Below are positions 17,754 through 27,817 of a DNA stretch of 64,000 nucleotides, in pieces. Numbering within the stretch: the stretch's first letter is position 1; each line of letters opens with the position of its first letter. The notes beneath the pieces were generated by a model. It did no database searches. It worked only from the letters and a program-made list of their open reading frames with translations, and was not told where the DNA came from. This DNA is from Thalassotalea nanhaiensis. Its GTDB lineage: Bacteria; Pseudomonadota; Gammaproteobacteria; Enterobacterales; Alteromonadaceae. The position numbers and the translations under genes were made by a program. The DNA lies in NCBI RefSeq assembly GCF_031583575.1, contig NZ_CP134146.1, forward strand, positions 3,348,001 through 3,412,000, in the 5' to 3' direction.

Positions 17754-17790
17754 AGCCGGTGCTTTATAAATAAACACCGGCTAGCAGCAA
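17754..17790. terminator. Convergent intrinsic terminator
   Basis: AGCCGGTG (17754-17761) pairs perfectly with CACCGGCT (17775-17782) across an AT-rich loop, between the thioesterase (+) and the esterase (-). Confidence 0.65.
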
Positions 17791-17805
17791 CATCTTAATT
17801 TTCTA

Positions 17806-19893
17806 TCAGAGGCTAACTTCTACTTCAGCAGAGCAGCTACCTCCACCTGTTTCACATACTTGATATGTATAGGTACCACTTGACATATTAGTCGCAACAT
17901 CTTTATATGCACCGTCATTAGGTGTTGTGGCAACTACACTGCCATTACGAAGAATGTCAACATTGCTACCAATGGCATTACTCCATGTTAGGTTAACGGT
18001 GAGGCGTCCTTTTCTATTTAACGAAGCAGAAGCAATACTGATGCTTAAGTCACCACCACTGGCTTCTGTTACAGTGACTGACTGATTCGTACTTGCGCTG
18101 TCACCATCATCGTCAGTAACAGTTAAATCGACATTGTACGATCCTGCGGTTGTATAAGTATGACTTGGACTCTCAGTATTAGCACTGTTGCCATCACCGA
18201 AGTTCCAGCTGTAACTAACAATGCTGCCATCGCTGTCTGAACTTGTATTGCTAAAGTCGGCAGTTAAATTATTGGTGCTAACTGTGAATGCTGCTGTAGG
18301 GGCTTGGTTAACTGGTGGTTGCCCTCCGCCAACAGTTAATACTACATCATCAAATTCAACGCTACCTTGCGAGGCAACTAGATAGTTAAACAACTGCCAT
18401 ACCCCCGCATCAGCTGTAAATGTATGGGTGTATTGCTGCCACTGTGTTGTAACATCAAACGTTGTAATTTGGTAATCATAAGGGCTGCCATCTTCGGTTT
18501 TATGTGTCCAGAGTTCTTGGCCTTGAAAGTGGGTTTCAACCTTAGCCTGAGCGCCTGCTGCTGTACCTCGAATTTGGGCCGTTAGCGTATACGTTTCACC
18601 GCCTTGGGTTGCACCTCGTAATAGATCACCGGTTGCATCAGTAGCTTGGTGAACAGCGCGAGGTTGACTGTCAGCAGTTAATCGTAAGTAGTAATTGCCA
18701 TCTGCCGCTCCAGACGGATCGTATACACGTTCTACACCTGGGTCGTCATAATAACGCCAGCCATAACTTCCAAAGGGTGCAACGTCTTCAAAACTTCCAT
18801 TAGCAACATTGCCGTCATCGGTGAAGGCATTGGCTATATCATTACTATTTTGAATCGACCAAGCAGCATTTAGTGAGGCTATGTGTTCAGCTAACATATG
18901 TGCTTGACCACTGTGATCCCACATAGAGCCGTGGTATTGCTCCCACATCCAAGGGAATAACATTACCGATAGATTGCCACCAACTTCATCCACCACTTCA
19001 TGACTATAATTTGCCGGCTCGTTTAAATTCCAGCCATAAGCATTCATTAAAACAATATGTGGGGAATCACCATATACGGTACGTAAATCAGCGATCACAT
19101 CTTTATAACGATTTTTAATTTCTACCTTACCAGCGCCAACATCGTTAGCTCCAGCATTGACCACAATCACGTGCGGGTCAAAACCACTGCGATAATTTAG
19201 ATCTTGATCGATGTAATTTTCAGAAAATATGAAAGATCGTACGTCGTTATCACCACCTTGTCCCGCTTTATCAAGCGTTGCGCCACCTACCGCTTGTAGG
19301 TTCATTTCAGCATTTAACATGCGAGAAACCATGGCAGGGTATGCATAATATCCACCGGAATCGCCATTGTCTTGTTCGCTGTAGTTAGAGGTGCCATCCA
19401 TATTTGAGTCGCCCAAAAACTCTATACGAAGAGCAGGTCTTGCAGGCGGCGTTAGTAAACTTCCGTCAATGATGACGCCATAAATTGTGCTAGCAGATTT
19501 ATAAGAGTATGTGGTTTCTTTAAATAGCTCAATCGTATGATCGCCTAGCGGTAAGTTATTAGCCAATGTATAGGTCGCACGACCAGGTTCCATCTCGATT
19601 CGATTAGGACTAGCGACCCCGTCTATTATCACTCTATATTGTTCTTTCCATTGTGTACCGTAGGGACTGCGCGTGCCTGCGTCAATATCCACGCTCGCGC
19701 TGGTGCCGTTAAAACTAAATACAAGCTTTGAACCGTGCCAAGTTACTTTAGGAGTAGAAGGGTTGTCAAAATTCCAACGACCGGTATATTGAAGATTAGT
19801 ATTTGCAGGATCAATAGTTGCAGCCTGGCTTAATAAACTGACGCAACACAGGATCGCAAAGAATGCACTTTGCCCTATCTTTTTTATTTTCAT
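17806..19893 (-). CDS. Secreted multidomain SGNH (CE2-like) esterase with PKD domain
   Basis: A 695-residue secreted esterase. The signal peptide ends at SQA-ATI (about residue 25). A jelly-roll domain (about 30-150, TGRW ... SFNGTSASV) leads into an SGNH hydrolase with Ser163 in FLGDSN, NAGAND at 246-251 and WDHSGQAH near 325-332. This order matches carbohydrate esterase family 2, which deacetylates plant-type polysaccharides. A galactose-binding-like domain (about 360-520), a PKD domain (about 530-610, WNFGDG) and a C-terminal Fn3-like domain follow, probably for substrate binding. It is monocistronic with its own terminator. The target glycan is unknown. The CE2 call is good for fold and weaker for substrate. 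Confidence 0.75.
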   Translation of the reverse strand: MKIKKIGQSAFFAILCCVSLLSQAATIDPANTNLQYTGRWNFDNPSTPKVTWHGSKLVFSFNGTSASVDIDAGTRSPYGTQWKEQYRVIIDGVASPNRIEMEPGRATYTLANNLPLGDHTIELFKETTYSYKSASTIYGVIIDGSLLTPPARPALRIEFLGDSNMDGTSNYSEQDNGDSGGYYAYPAMVSRMLNAEMNLQAVGGATLDKAGQGGDNDVRSFIFSENYIDQDLNYRSGFDPHVIVVNAGANDVGAGKVEIKNRYKDVIADLRTVYGDSPHIVLMNAYGWNLNEPANYSHEVVDEVGGNLSVMLFPWMWEQYHGSMWDHSGQAHMLAEHIASLNAAWSIQNSNDIANAFTDDGNVANGSFEDVAPFGSYGWRYYDDPGVERVYDPSGAADGNYYLRLTADSQPRAVHQATDATGDLLRGATQGGETYTLTAQIRGTAAGAQAKVETHFQGQELWTHKTEDGSPYDYQITTFDVTTQWQQYTHTFTADAGVWQLFNYLVASQGSVEFDDVVLTVGGGQPPVNQAPTAAFTVSTNNLTADFSNTSSDSDGSIVSYSWNFGDGNSANTESPSHTYTTAGSYNVDLTVTDDDGDSASTNQSVTVTEASGGDLSISIASASLNRKGRLTVNLTWSNAIGSNVDILRNGSVVATTPNDGAYKDVATNMSSGTYTYQVCETGGGSCSAEVEVSL

Positions 19894-20124
19894 AGTATGC
19901 CTTTATAATTGTAATTATTTTATGCCGCCATACTGCTTGTTTTTGGCGAATGTAATGAGCTGTTCTCATTAATCATACAAATACCATGTGGTTATTTTTT
20001 GAACAACCGATATCCGGCTAAATTAAGGCTTTTTAGGGTGATATTTTTTCACTATCTGTTGAGTATTTTTTAACGGTCTAAGGGCAAGAGAATAGATTGG
20101 CTTGCAGCGCCAAATAAAGTACAT
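19894..20124. other. Intergenic region with no recognised gene
   Basis: The 316-bp gap between the esterase gene and gcvP holds the esterase promoter region and, at its far end, the gcvP terminator. AT-rich; I see no ORF with a ribosome site and no RNA gene. Confidence 0.5.
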
Positions 20125-20160
20125 AAAAAAAGACCTGAAGCTTACACTCCAAGTCTTTTA
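20125..20160 (-). terminator. gcvP terminator
   Basis: Read on the minus strand, AAGACTT pairs with AGGTCTT (one G-U) across a 14-nt loop and is followed by a run of seven or more T. It ends the gcvTHP transcript. Confidence 0.7.
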
Positions 20161-20209
20161 TTTAAACTGTCAACCTATCTAAATACGAGGGACTTTTAGT
20201 ATTTACATA

Positions 20210-23098
20210 CTAGTCTTCGTAAGTCGATACCGCAGGACATGAACAAATCAAGTTACGATCGCCGTATACGTCATCGATACGGTTAACCGTTGGCCAGAAC
20301 TTGTTCGCCGCTGCCGCTGCAACAGGGAATACCGCTTCTTGAATTGAGTAACCTCGATCCCAGTTAGCATCTGTAATATCAGCTAACGTATGTGGTGCGT
20401 TATGTAGCGGGTTGTCTTCAAGTGTCCACTCACCGTTTTCTACTTTTGCGATTTCGTTGCGAATGCTGGTCATTGCTTCAACAAAACGGTCAAGTTCAAC
20501 TTTTGCTTCTGACTCAGTTGGCTCAATCATTAATGTACCCGCTACCGGGAATGACATTGTTGGTGCATGGAAACCGTAATCCATTAAACGCTTCGCTACA
20601 TCCATTTCAGTAATGCCTGAAGCTTCTTTAAGTGGACGTAAATCAACAATACACTCATGCGCTACGCGACCATTGTTACCCGTATATAAAATAGGGAAAT
20701 GTTCGCTTAACTTGTGCGCTAGGTAGTTAGCGTTAGTGATTGCGTATTTAGTAGAATCAGTAACACCTTGTTTGCCCAGCATGGCAACATACATGTAAGA
20801 AATACATAAAATACCAGCAGAGCCAAATGGTGCTGCCGAAACCGCGCCATTACCTTTGGTTGATTCATCAACCGTCACTAATGCGTGATCAGGTAAGAAA
20901 GGCGCAAGGTGTGCTTTAACACCAATAGGACCCATACCTGGACCACCACCACCGTGTGGAATAGCAAAGGTTTTGTGTAAGTTTAAGTGCGATACATCTG
21001 CGCCGATGAAACCAGGAGAAGTAATACCAACCTGAGCATTCATGTTAGCGCCATCAAGGTATACTTGACCGCCATTGTCGTGAATGATTTCACAGATTTC
21101 TTTAATAGTTGCTTCGTAAATACCGTGTGTCGATGGGTAAGTGATCATGATACAAGCAAGGTTTTCAGAATGCTCTTCTGCTTTTGCTTTTAAATCATCC
21201 ATGTCAACGTTACCGTCTTTATCACAAGCAGTAACTACGATTTTCATACCAACCATTTGTGCAGAGGCAGGGTTAGTACCGTGCGCAGATGATGGGATCA
21301 AACAAATGTTACGGTGACTGTCGCCGCGGCTTTCATGGTATTTATGAATAGCGATTAAGCCAGCATACTCACCTTGAGCACCAGAATTTGGTTGCATAGA
21401 GATGTTATCGTAACCGGTAAGTTCAACTAACCAATCACCTAACTCGTCAATCATATGCTTGTAACCTTGCGCCTGATCAATTGGTGCAAATGGGTGCATA
21501 TTAGCAAATTCAGGCCATGACACTGGGATCATCTGCGCTGTCGCATTAAGTTTCATCGTACATGAACCAAGAGAGATCATTGAATGGTTAAGCGCTAAAT
21601 CTTTGTTTTCAAGCTTTTTGATGTAACGTAACATCTCAGTTTCGCTGTGGTACGAGTTAAATACCGGATGCGTTAAAATTGCAGACTCACGTACAAGGGA
21701 TGCTGGAATTGAAGAATGACCACATGACAAGATATCAGCATCTAATTGTGCAACATCTAAACCATGGCCTTCACCAAGTAAGATATCAAATAAGCTAGCA
21801 ATACCTTCACGAGTCGTAGTTTCATCTAAAGAAACACTTACCTGACCTTCTACGTCAGTTCGTAAGTTAACGCCATTAGCTAAAGCGCGAGCAACAATTT
21901 CGTCTTTGTTACTAACATTGAATGTTAACGTATCAAAGTAGTTGGCATGAACAGCTGTTAAGCCTTTTTGCGCCGTACCTAAACATAAAATATCAGCAAA
22001 ACGGTGAATACGCTCAGCAATTACTTTTAAGCCTTTTGGTCCATGGTAAATCGCGTAAAACGCGGCCATGTTGGCTAATAATACTTGTGCGGTACAAATG
22101 TTTGAGTTGGCTTTTTCGCGGCGAATGTGTTGCTCACGAGTTTGCATAGCCATACGCAATGCGTCTTTACCGCGTGTATCTTTAGAAACACCAATAATAC
22201 GACCTGGTAATGAACGTTTGTACTTGTCACTTGTTGTGAAGAATGCAGCGTGTGGTCCGCCGTAGCCCATTGGAACACCAAAGCGTTGGCTTGAACCAAT
22301 GACTACATCAGCGCCCAGTTCGCCTGGAGCTTTTAAAAGTACCAATGACATAATGTCAGCAGCAACCGCTACAATACCTTTGTTGGCATGTACCGCTTCA
22401 ATCAGTGGCGTAATGTCTGATACTTCACCAGATGCTGTTGGGTATTGTAATAACGCACCAAATACATTGTGGTTAACCACATCTTCAGCAGGGCCAAATA
22501 CAAGATCAAAACCAAACATTTCTGCACGTTGCTTAACCACGTCAATAGTTTGTGGGTAAACACTGTCAGCAATAAAGAATAAGTTTGATTTTTTGTTTTT
22601 AGATACACGTTTGGCTAACGCCATAGCTTCTGCAGCTGCGGTACCTTCATCAAGTAGTGATGCCGATGCCAAGTCTAACCCAGTTAAGTCTAAACACATT
22701 TGTTGGTAGTTTAATAAAGACTCTAAACGACCTTGAGCAATTTCTGGTTGGTATGGCGTATATGCCGTGTACCAGCCTGGATTTTCAAGCACGTTGCGTA
22801 AAATAACGTTTGGTGTATGAGTTGGGTAATATCCTAAACCAATGTTTGATTGGTTTACTACGTTAAGGCTGGCAACCGCTTTTAAATCGCTTAAAGCTTT
22901 AACTTCAGTTTTGCTTTCACCAATAGCTGGTAATTGAGATAAACGAATATTGGTCGGGACAATTTCATCGATTAAGGCATCAACAGAATCAGCACCAATG
23001 TCATTTAACATTGCTTTTGTTTGTTCACTGTTCGGGCCAATATGGCGACGAATGAAATCTTGAGTTTGTTCTAACTGAGATAAAGTTTGAGTAGACAT
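20210..23098 (-). CDS. gcvP: Glycine dehydrogenase (decarboxylating), P-protein
   Basis: A 962-residue, full-length single-chain P-protein. It decarboxylates glycine with pyridoxal phosphate and passes the aminomethyl group to lipoyl-GcvH. The PLP lysine lies in [16 protein letters not shown]. The N-terminal half starts FIRRHIGP and the C terminus ends STYED, both family-typical. It is last in gcvT-gcvH-gcvP, 97 bp after gcvH, with a hairpin between them. Cytoplasmic. Confidence 0.97.
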   Translation of the reverse strand: MSTQTLSQLEQTQDFIRRHIGPNSEQTKAMLNDIGADSVDALIDEIVPTNIRLSQLPAIGESKTEVKALSDLKAVASLNVVNQSNIGLGYYPTHTPNVILRNVLENPGWYTAYTPYQPEIAQGRLESLLNYQQMCLDLTGLDLASASLLDEGTAAAEAMALAKRVSKNKKSNLFFIADSVYPQTIDVVKQRAEMFGFDLVFGPAEDVVNHNVFGALLQYPTASGEVSDITPLIEAVHANKGIVAVAADIMSLVLLKAPGELGADVVIGSSQRFGVPMGYGGPHAAFFTTSDKYKRSLPGRIIGVSKDTRGKDALRMAMQTREQHIRREKANSNICTAQVLLANMAAFYAIYHGPKGLKVIAERIHRFADILCLGTAQKGLTAVHANYFDTLTFNVSNKDEIVARALANGVNLRTDVEGQVSVSLDETTTREGIASLFDILLGEGHGLDVAQLDADILSCGHSSIPASLVRESAILTHPVFNSYHSETEMLRYIKKLENKDLALNHSMISLGSCTMKLNATAQMIPVSWPEFANMHPFAPIDQAQGYKHMIDELGDWLVELTGYDNISMQPNSGAQGEYAGLIAIHKYHESRGDSHRNICLIPSSAHGTNPASAQMVGMKIVVTACDKDGNVDMDDLKAKAEEHSENLACIMITYPSTHGIYEATIKEICEIIHDNGGQVYLDGANMNAQVGITSPGFIGADVSHLNLHKTFAIPHGGGGPGMGPIGVKAHLAPFLPDHALVTVDESTKGNGAVSAAPFGSAGILCISYMYVAMLGKQGVTDSTKYAITNANYLAHKLSEHFPILYTGNNGRVAHECIVDLRPLKEASGITEMDVAKRLMDYGFHAPTMSFPVAGTLMIEPTESEAKVELDRFVEAMTSIRNEIAKVENGEWTLEDNPLHNAPHTLADITDANWDRGYSIQEAVFPVAAAAANKFWPTVNRIDDVYGDRNLICSCPAVSTYED

Positions 23099-23147
23099 AA
23101 CATCACTTACTTAAAAATTTGAAAAATATTTACATTCAATAAAACAA

Positions 23148-23174
23148 TAAACCCCGAGTAATACTCAGGGTTTA
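23148..23174 (-). terminator. Hairpin between gcvH and gcvP
   Basis: On the minus strand a 12-bp stem with one G-U pair and a 3-nt loop (TAAACCCTGAGT ... ACTCGGGGTTTA). No long U-run follows, so it probably attenuates or marks an mRNA end rather than fully stopping transcription into gcvP. Confidence 0.6.
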
Positions 23175-23195
23175 TAAGCTATTAATTAATATGAC

Positions 23196-23585
23196 TTATT
23201 CGTCATCAATAGAATTGGCATAACCTTCAGCATCAAGTAATGCGTCAAGTTCAGCAGCGTCATCTAATTTAACTTTGAATAACCAACCGTCACCGAATGC
23301 GTCAGAGTTAACTAACTCAGGTGAATCTTCAAGGTCTTCGTTTACTTCAATAATTTCACCAGAAACAGGAGCGTAAATATCTGAAGCTGCTTTAACAGAC
23401 TCAGCTACGGCTACGTCGTCACCAGTTGCTACTTCATCGCCAACATCTGGTAATTCTACAAATACCATGTCGCCTAAAAGACCTTGTGCGTGCTCAGTAA
23501 TACCTACAGTAACAGTACCGTCACCTTCGTTACGTACCCACTCGTGAGAAGTTGCATATTTTAACTCAGAAGGAATGTTGCTCAT
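23196..23585 (-). CDS. gcvH: Glycine cleavage system H protein
   Basis: A 129-residue lipoyl carrier. The lipoylated Lys is in [12 protein letters not shown], the classic H-protein site. It shuttles the aminomethyl group between GcvP and GcvT. It lies 162 bp after gcvT in the same operon. Confidence 0.97.
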   Translation of the reverse strand: MSNIPSELKYATSHEWVRNEGDGTVTVGITEHAQGLLGDMVFVELPDVGDEVATGDDVAVAESVKAASDIYAPVSGEIIEVNEDLEDSPELVNSDAFGDGWLFKVKLDDAAELDALLDAEGYANSIDDE

Positions 23586-23747
23586 TTTTTTGTTTCCTAA
23601 TAATTTTAAATTTAAATCTGTTAATAAAACTGAAATTGTTTACTCAAATAAACTGTTGGCATTTCGCCAAGCTGCTTATATTCTAGCCAAACAATTTCAT
23701 TTTGGAATTAGTTTTCTACTATTTACGCTAATATTTTTAAAAGGATA

Positions 23748-24836
23748 TTAAAATACTTTTTTACCGTTTCTAACAAAGCTTGGTCTAATAACCTTTACAT
23801 CAACCAATTTCTTACGCATTTCCACTTGTACAGTTTCTTCTAACTTAACCGCACGAGGTACTCTTGCCATTGCAATTGAGTGGCCTAACGTTGGTGAAAA
23901 CGTACCTGAAGTAATAACGCCTTCGCCATGTTCAGTAATCACTTTTAAACCTGTACGCAATACACCTTTCGCTTCCATCACTAAACCAACAAGTTTGTGT
24001 TGATCGCCTGCGGCGCGTTGTGCAGCTAGTACGTCACGGCCAATAAAGTTACGATTTTCATCATCCCAAGCAATTGTCCAAGCCATGTTAGCAGCAAGTG
24101 GTGATACAGTTTCATCCATATCTAAACCGTAAAGGTTCATGCCAGCTTCTAAACGTAATGTGTCACGAGCACCTAAACCACATGGTGCTACGCCAGCGTC
24201 AACAAGCTGTTGCCAGAAGTCAGCAGCCATATCGGCAGGTAACGCAATTTCGTAACCGTTTTCGCCAGTGTAACCAGTAGTAGCAATAAATAAATCGCCA
24301 GCCTGTACACTAAAGAATGGTTTCATACCATCAACTGCAGCAGTTTGCTCAGCAGTTAAAAGAGTAGCAACTTTTGCTTTTGCCTGTGGGCCTTGAATAG
24401 CAATCATGGCAAATTCAGGACGTTCAGTAATAGTTACTGAATAACCTTCTGCTTGTTTGTTGATCCAAGCTAAGTCTTTCTCACGAGTTGCCGAGTTAAC
24501 AACTAAACGGTATTCAGTGTCGCTGTAGAAGTAAACGATCAAATCATCAATTACGCCACCTTCTTCATTACACATACCAGTGTAAAGCGCTTTACCAGCA
24601 ACCTCTAACTTTGCCACATCGTTAATCACTAAACGACGTAAGAAAGGTTTTGCATCACTACCTTGTATATCAACAATAGTCATGTGAGATACATCAAACA
24701 TACCTGCATCGGTGCGAACTGCATGATGCTCTTCGATTTGAGAGCCATAGTTAATTGGCATTTCCCAGCCATAGAAATCAACCATTTTTGCGCCGCACTC
24801 TAGGTGTTTAGCGTGTAATACCGTTTTATTAGTCAT
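23748..24836 (-). CDS. gcvT: Aminomethyltransferase, T-protein
   Basis: A 362-residue T-protein that moves the methylene from aminomethyl-lipoyl-GcvH to tetrahydrofolate and frees ammonia. It begins with the typical H.(L/K)[16 protein letters not shown] region and carries FDVSHM and [10 protein letters not shown]. First gene of gcvTHP. It has its own promoter about 110 bp upstream and two hairpins in the leader; no glycine riboswitch is seen. Confidence 0.96.
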   Translation of the reverse strand: MTNKTVLHAKHLECGAKMVDFYGWEMPINYGSQIEEHHAVRTDAGMFDVSHMTIVDIQGSDAKPFLRRLVINDVAKLEVAGKALYTGMCNEEGGVIDDLIVYFYSDTEYRLVVNSATREKDLAWINKQAEGYSVTITERPEFAMIAIQGPQAKAKVATLLTAEQTAAVDGMKPFFSVQAGDLFIATTGYTGENGYEIALPADMAADFWQQLVDAGVAPCGLGARDTLRLEAGMNLYGLDMDETVSPLAANMAWTIAWDDENRNFIGRDVLAAQRAAGDQHKLVGLVMEAKGVLRTGLKVITEHGEGVITSGTFSPTLGHSIAMARVPRAVKLEETVQVEMRKKLVDVKVIRPSFVRNGKKVF

Positions 24837-24880
24837 TATGTTTTCACTTTTTAACTTGGGTTAGTTCAGGTTATGTTGCC

Positions 24881-24928
24881 CAAAGCTAACGCTTTGCCGA
24901 ATTAGTAAGCAAAAAAGCGGCTAATTCG
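24881..24928 (-). promoter_or_regulatory. Two-hairpin leader of gcvT
   Basis: CGAATTAG/CTAATTCG (24898-24905 with 24921-24928) and CAAAGC/GCTTTG (24881-24886 with 24891-24896, 4-nt loop) lie in the predicted 5' leader. Neither is followed by a U-run. They do not match the glycine riboswitch core. Confidence 0.4.
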
Positions 24929-24947
24929 ATACGAAAATTTGCCGCAG

Positions 24948-24976
24948 ATTATACGCCGGAGTTTAGTTGCGATCAA
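24948..24976 (-). promoter_or_regulatory. Sigma-70 promoter of gcvTHP
   Basis: On the minus strand: -35 TTGATC (24971-24976), a 17-bp spacer and a perfect -10 TATAAT (24948-24953). The predicted start near 24940 gives a leader of about 105 nt. Confidence 0.7.
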
Positions 24977-25126
24977 TTCAAAATAGTCATATTTAAAACA
25001 ATAAACCGTCAATTTGATTCATTCAGCATTTAATTCTAAAACCAACTAACAATCCGAATTTAATTTCGCATGGTGAAATTTTTAAATCAATAATATTAAG
25101 ACGTGTAAGTTTTTTATAACCCTAGG

Positions 25127-26359
25127 TTATAAAAGCGGATCTTTAACTTTTGACAGTTCTGGTAAGTTTGTTGTTTGCCCCATGGCTTGTTTGATCAACA
25201 ACTGTTTAAGTGGTGAGATATTATTTAGTACTGACATACCGATGCCACGAATAAATTTGGGCAAAACCTGTTGCAGACTAAAGCCTTGTTTAATCGACTC
25301 CATTGCCGCGATCATCTCTGTCGCGTCACTCTTGCGCCAACGGCTAAAGTGACCAAGTAATTTATTATCGTTCAGCTCTTTACCATCGTTTAAAGTACTA
25401 ACAATGGTTTGTGCCAATGCAGACGCATCAACCAAGCCTAGGTTAACACCCTGCCCGGCAAGTGGATGAATGGTATGCGCGGCATCGCCAATAAGTATCA
25501 CTCGGTCTTTAACAAATTCTCGTGCAATTCGCATGGTTAATGGAAAGCTTACTCGTTCGCTTTGCAAGCTTACCTGACCAAGTTTGCCATCACTTGCTGC
25601 GGTAATTTCTTTATTAAAATCTTCTGCAGAAAGCGCTTTTACTCGCATCGCTTCAGCCGGAGGTAGTGACCACACTATTGAACAGGTGTTTTGCTGATAA
25701 AGCGGTAAAAACGCTAGCGGACCAGTATCTAAAAATACTTGCCACGCAGTTTTTTGATGGCCTTGGCTACAATCAACACTTGCTACAACCGCATGATGAT
25801 CATAATCACGAAAGGTCATCGCCATATCAAGTTGCTTACGTACCCATGAATTAGCTCCGTCAGCACCAATCACCAGTTTAGCAATAATAGGTGTATGCTC
25901 GCTAAAGCTTAAAAACACTTCGCTTTCGCCAGTACCAATACTGGTGAGTGTTTGTTTGATCAAGGTGATATTGTCATGTTGTTCTACTGCCTGATAAAGC
26001 GCATTTCGAATGACATCATTTTCAATAATGGTGCCAAGGCAATCATCATTATTGGCCGAGTTGGGTAAATCACTAAGGTCGAAATCTAAATGACCAAAAC
26101 CGTCTTTATCCCATACATGCATATTAGTATAGGCTTGACTGCGAACACTGGTGATTGCGTCCCACACACCTAAGTTAGTAAATAGTTGCTTACTTGCATC
26201 GTTAATAGCACTAACCCTTAAATGCGGAGCATCACCAATAGGGTTTAATGGCATGTTGTCGATAATGGCTACTTTTAATGGTGTTTGTTTACAAATAGCA
26301 AGCGCTGCGGTTAACCCTACCATGCCACCACCAACAATAACGATATCGTAACTTTGCAT
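25127..26359 (-). CDS. ubiI: Ubiquinone biosynthesis C5-hydroxylase-type FAD monooxygenase
   Basis: A 410-residue flavoprotein monooxygenase of the UbiH/COQ6 family. The FAD-binding GGGMVGLT motif is near the N terminus (IVGGGMVGL), the DG motif is in VIGADGANSWVR, and GD(A)AHTIHPLAGQGVNLG is the second FAD site. It is assigned UbiI (VisC) rather than UbiH because it sits next to gcvT, as in E. coli. UbiI hydroxylates the ubiquinone ring at C5. It lies 88 bp after ubiH in the ygfB-pepP-ubiH-ubiI operon; the gap carries an intergenic repeat. Confidence 0.9.
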   Translation of the reverse strand: MQSYDIVIVGGGMVGLTAALAICKQTPLKVAIIDNMPLNPIGDAPHLRVSAINDASKQLFTNLGVWDAITSVRSQAYTNMHVWDKDGFGHLDFDLSDLPNSANNDDCLGTIIENDVIRNALYQAVEQHDNITLIKQTLTSIGTGESEVFLSFSEHTPIIAKLVIGADGANSWVRKQLDMAMTFRDYDHHAVVASVDCSQGHQKTAWQVFLDTGPLAFLPLYQQNTCSIVWSLPPAEAMRVKALSAEDFNKEITAASDGKLGQVSLQSERVSFPLTMRIAREFVKDRVILIGDAAHTIHPLAGQGVNLGLVDASALAQTIVSTLNDGKELNDNKLLGHFSRWRKSDATEMIAAMESIKQGFSLQQVLPKFIRGIGMSVLNNISPLKQLLIKQAMGQTTNLPELSKVKDPLL

Positions 26360-26393
26360 TTATTATTCTTTCCTACGTGTTTATGACTTTTTT

Positions 26394-26449
26394 CCTGAGT
26401 TCATTTCAGGAACTGCTCTTCGTTTCTAGTTTCTAGTCTCTAGTCTCTT
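26394..26449. repeat. Dispersed intergenic repeat, copy 1
   Basis: CCTGA-N7-TCAGG followed by a CTTCGTTTCTAGTTTCTAG-like tail, filling most of the gap between ubiH and ubiI. It shares both parts with copies near 27674, 39643 and 52873. Confidence 0.65.
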
Positions 26450-27650
26450 AACGAGTATGCCCCATGGTCTTCTCAGCCAGTGCTTTTTTCAATGGCGCAA
26501 TATAATTCAACACTTTCAAACCAATGCCGCGGCCCACCACTAGCGGAAAATGTTTATTCGAAAACAAATGCACTAACGAATCAGTTAAGGCAATCACCTG
26601 GCCATGATCCTCGCTCCTGTTATCAGCATAATGCCGCAAATATTTAAGCTTACCAATATCAGCATTATCACTTAGTGCCTGCGCTATTGTTTGTGTCATT
26701 TGCTTAACGTCGCGCATACCTAGGTTAAACCCTTGGCCGGCAATGGGGTGTAAGGTATGTGATGCATTGCCAATAAGCGCCATGCGGTGATGAATCTGCT
26801 CATCCGCTTGAATAAGTTTTAATGGAAAACTAAAACGTTTACCTACTTGGGTAAAACTGCCAAGCCAATGGCCAAAGGCATGTTCTAGTTGTTGTGCAAA
26901 TTCATCATCTGACAACGCCATAAGAGGGGCGACTTGCTCCGGTGTTACCGTCCACACTAATGAACATCGGCCATCGGTCATCGGCAACATTGCTAGCGGC
27001 CCATACTCGGTAAATCGCTCAAACGCCCTGCTATTATGTGCTTTGCTTGGGCTAACATTGGCAATAATTGCCACTTGTTGATAATCAAACTCTTGGGATG
27101 AAATTTTCGCCTGCTGGCGACATACTGATTGTCCACCATCGCAGCCAAGTAATAATTCAGCGCTAAGCGAATGACCATCGGCTAAATCAACGGTCACATC
27201 ACTTTTTTGCCAATTAATATTGGTAATGCTCTGCCCTTCGATAAAATGCACGTTGCTACATTGCTTTAATGGCGTTATTAAACAATTGCCAATGGCTTGC
27301 ATTTCACTGACAAAACCTAATGCTGACACATTATAATCAATTGCATTAATGCGGGCCTTACCGTAATAACCACGATCCGATATATGAATATCAGCAATCG
27401 CCATCGCATCGGGCTTTAATGTTTGCCAAACGCCAAGCTCTTGCAAGTAAGTGGCAGTGCCATGTGACAAGGCAATCACTCTGGCATCATAACTTTTTGG
27501 TAAGTTATCGTTAATTGCAAACGCTTCAACAACGGCAATCGACAACTTACTGCCATCGGCTTTGTTCAGCTTTGACAAAGCTAACGCCATACTTGCACCA
27601 GCAAGGCCAGCACCAGATATGATTACGTCGTAATGTGTTGCTGTTGTCAT
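26448..27650 (-). CDS. ubiH: 2-octaprenyl-6-methoxyphenol hydroxylase
   Basis: A 400-residue FAD monooxygenase, paralogous to the next gene. GAGLAGASMALAL forms the dinucleotide site, LLGCDGGQSVCR the DG motif and GNASHTLHPIAGQGFNLG the C-terminal FAD motif (Asn-Ala-Ser where UbiI has Asp-Ala-Ala). It hydroxylates the ubiquinone ring (C1 position in E. coli). The position after pepP matches the E. coli order. The stop lies inside the tail of the dispersed repeat. Confidence 0.9.
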   Translation of the reverse strand: MTTATHYDVIISGAGLAGASMALALSKLNKADGSKLSIAVVEAFAINDNLPKSYDARVIALSHGTATYLQELGVWQTLKPDAMAIADIHISDRGYYGKARINAIDYNVSALGFVSEMQAIGNCLITPLKQCSNVHFIEGQSITNINWQKSDVTVDLADGHSLSAELLLGCDGGQSVCRQQAKISSQEFDYQQVAIIANVSPSKAHNSRAFERFTEYGPLAMLPMTDGRCSLVWTVTPEQVAPLMALSDDEFAQQLEHAFGHWLGSFTQVGKRFSFPLKLIQADEQIHHRMALIGNASHTLHPIAGQGFNLGMRDVKQMTQTIAQALSDNADIGKLKYLRHYADNRSEDHGQVIALTDSLVHLFSNKHFPLVVGRGIGLKVLNYIAPLKKALAEKTMGHTR

Positions 27651-27673
27651 TAATTAACCTTTATAAAAATAGT

Positions 27674-27814
27674 TACGAGATGCTAGAACCGAGAAACGAA
27701 CAGAAGATCCTGAAACGAGTTCAGGAAATGGAGCAAGTGTAGATTCAATTAACATTACCAATACCCGCTCTTCGTTTCTAGTATCTATTAATCTCGTTTC
27801 TCGTCACTGCTCTG
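27674..27814. repeat. Dispersed intergenic repeat, copy 2 (two arms)
   Basis: The left arm (CTAGAACCGAGAAACGAA, then GATCCTGAAACGAGTTCAGG at 27706-27725) and the right arm (CTTCGTTTCTAGTATC, TCTCGTTTCTCG) are imperfect inverted repeats of each other. This gives a MITE-like unit of about 140 bp between pepP and ubiH. Confidence 0.65.
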
Positions 27815-27817
27815 CTC

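Noticed and set aside
22075-22608. Reading frames opposite and alongside gcvP
   Set aside because: They lie wholly within gcvP, lack recognisable motifs and reflect codon bias of the real gene. The same applies to other short frames inside the large genes.
24837-25126. Glycine riboswitch upstream of gcvT
   Set aside because: The two hairpins do not show the conserved aptamer core of the class, and there is no tandem aptamer arrangement.
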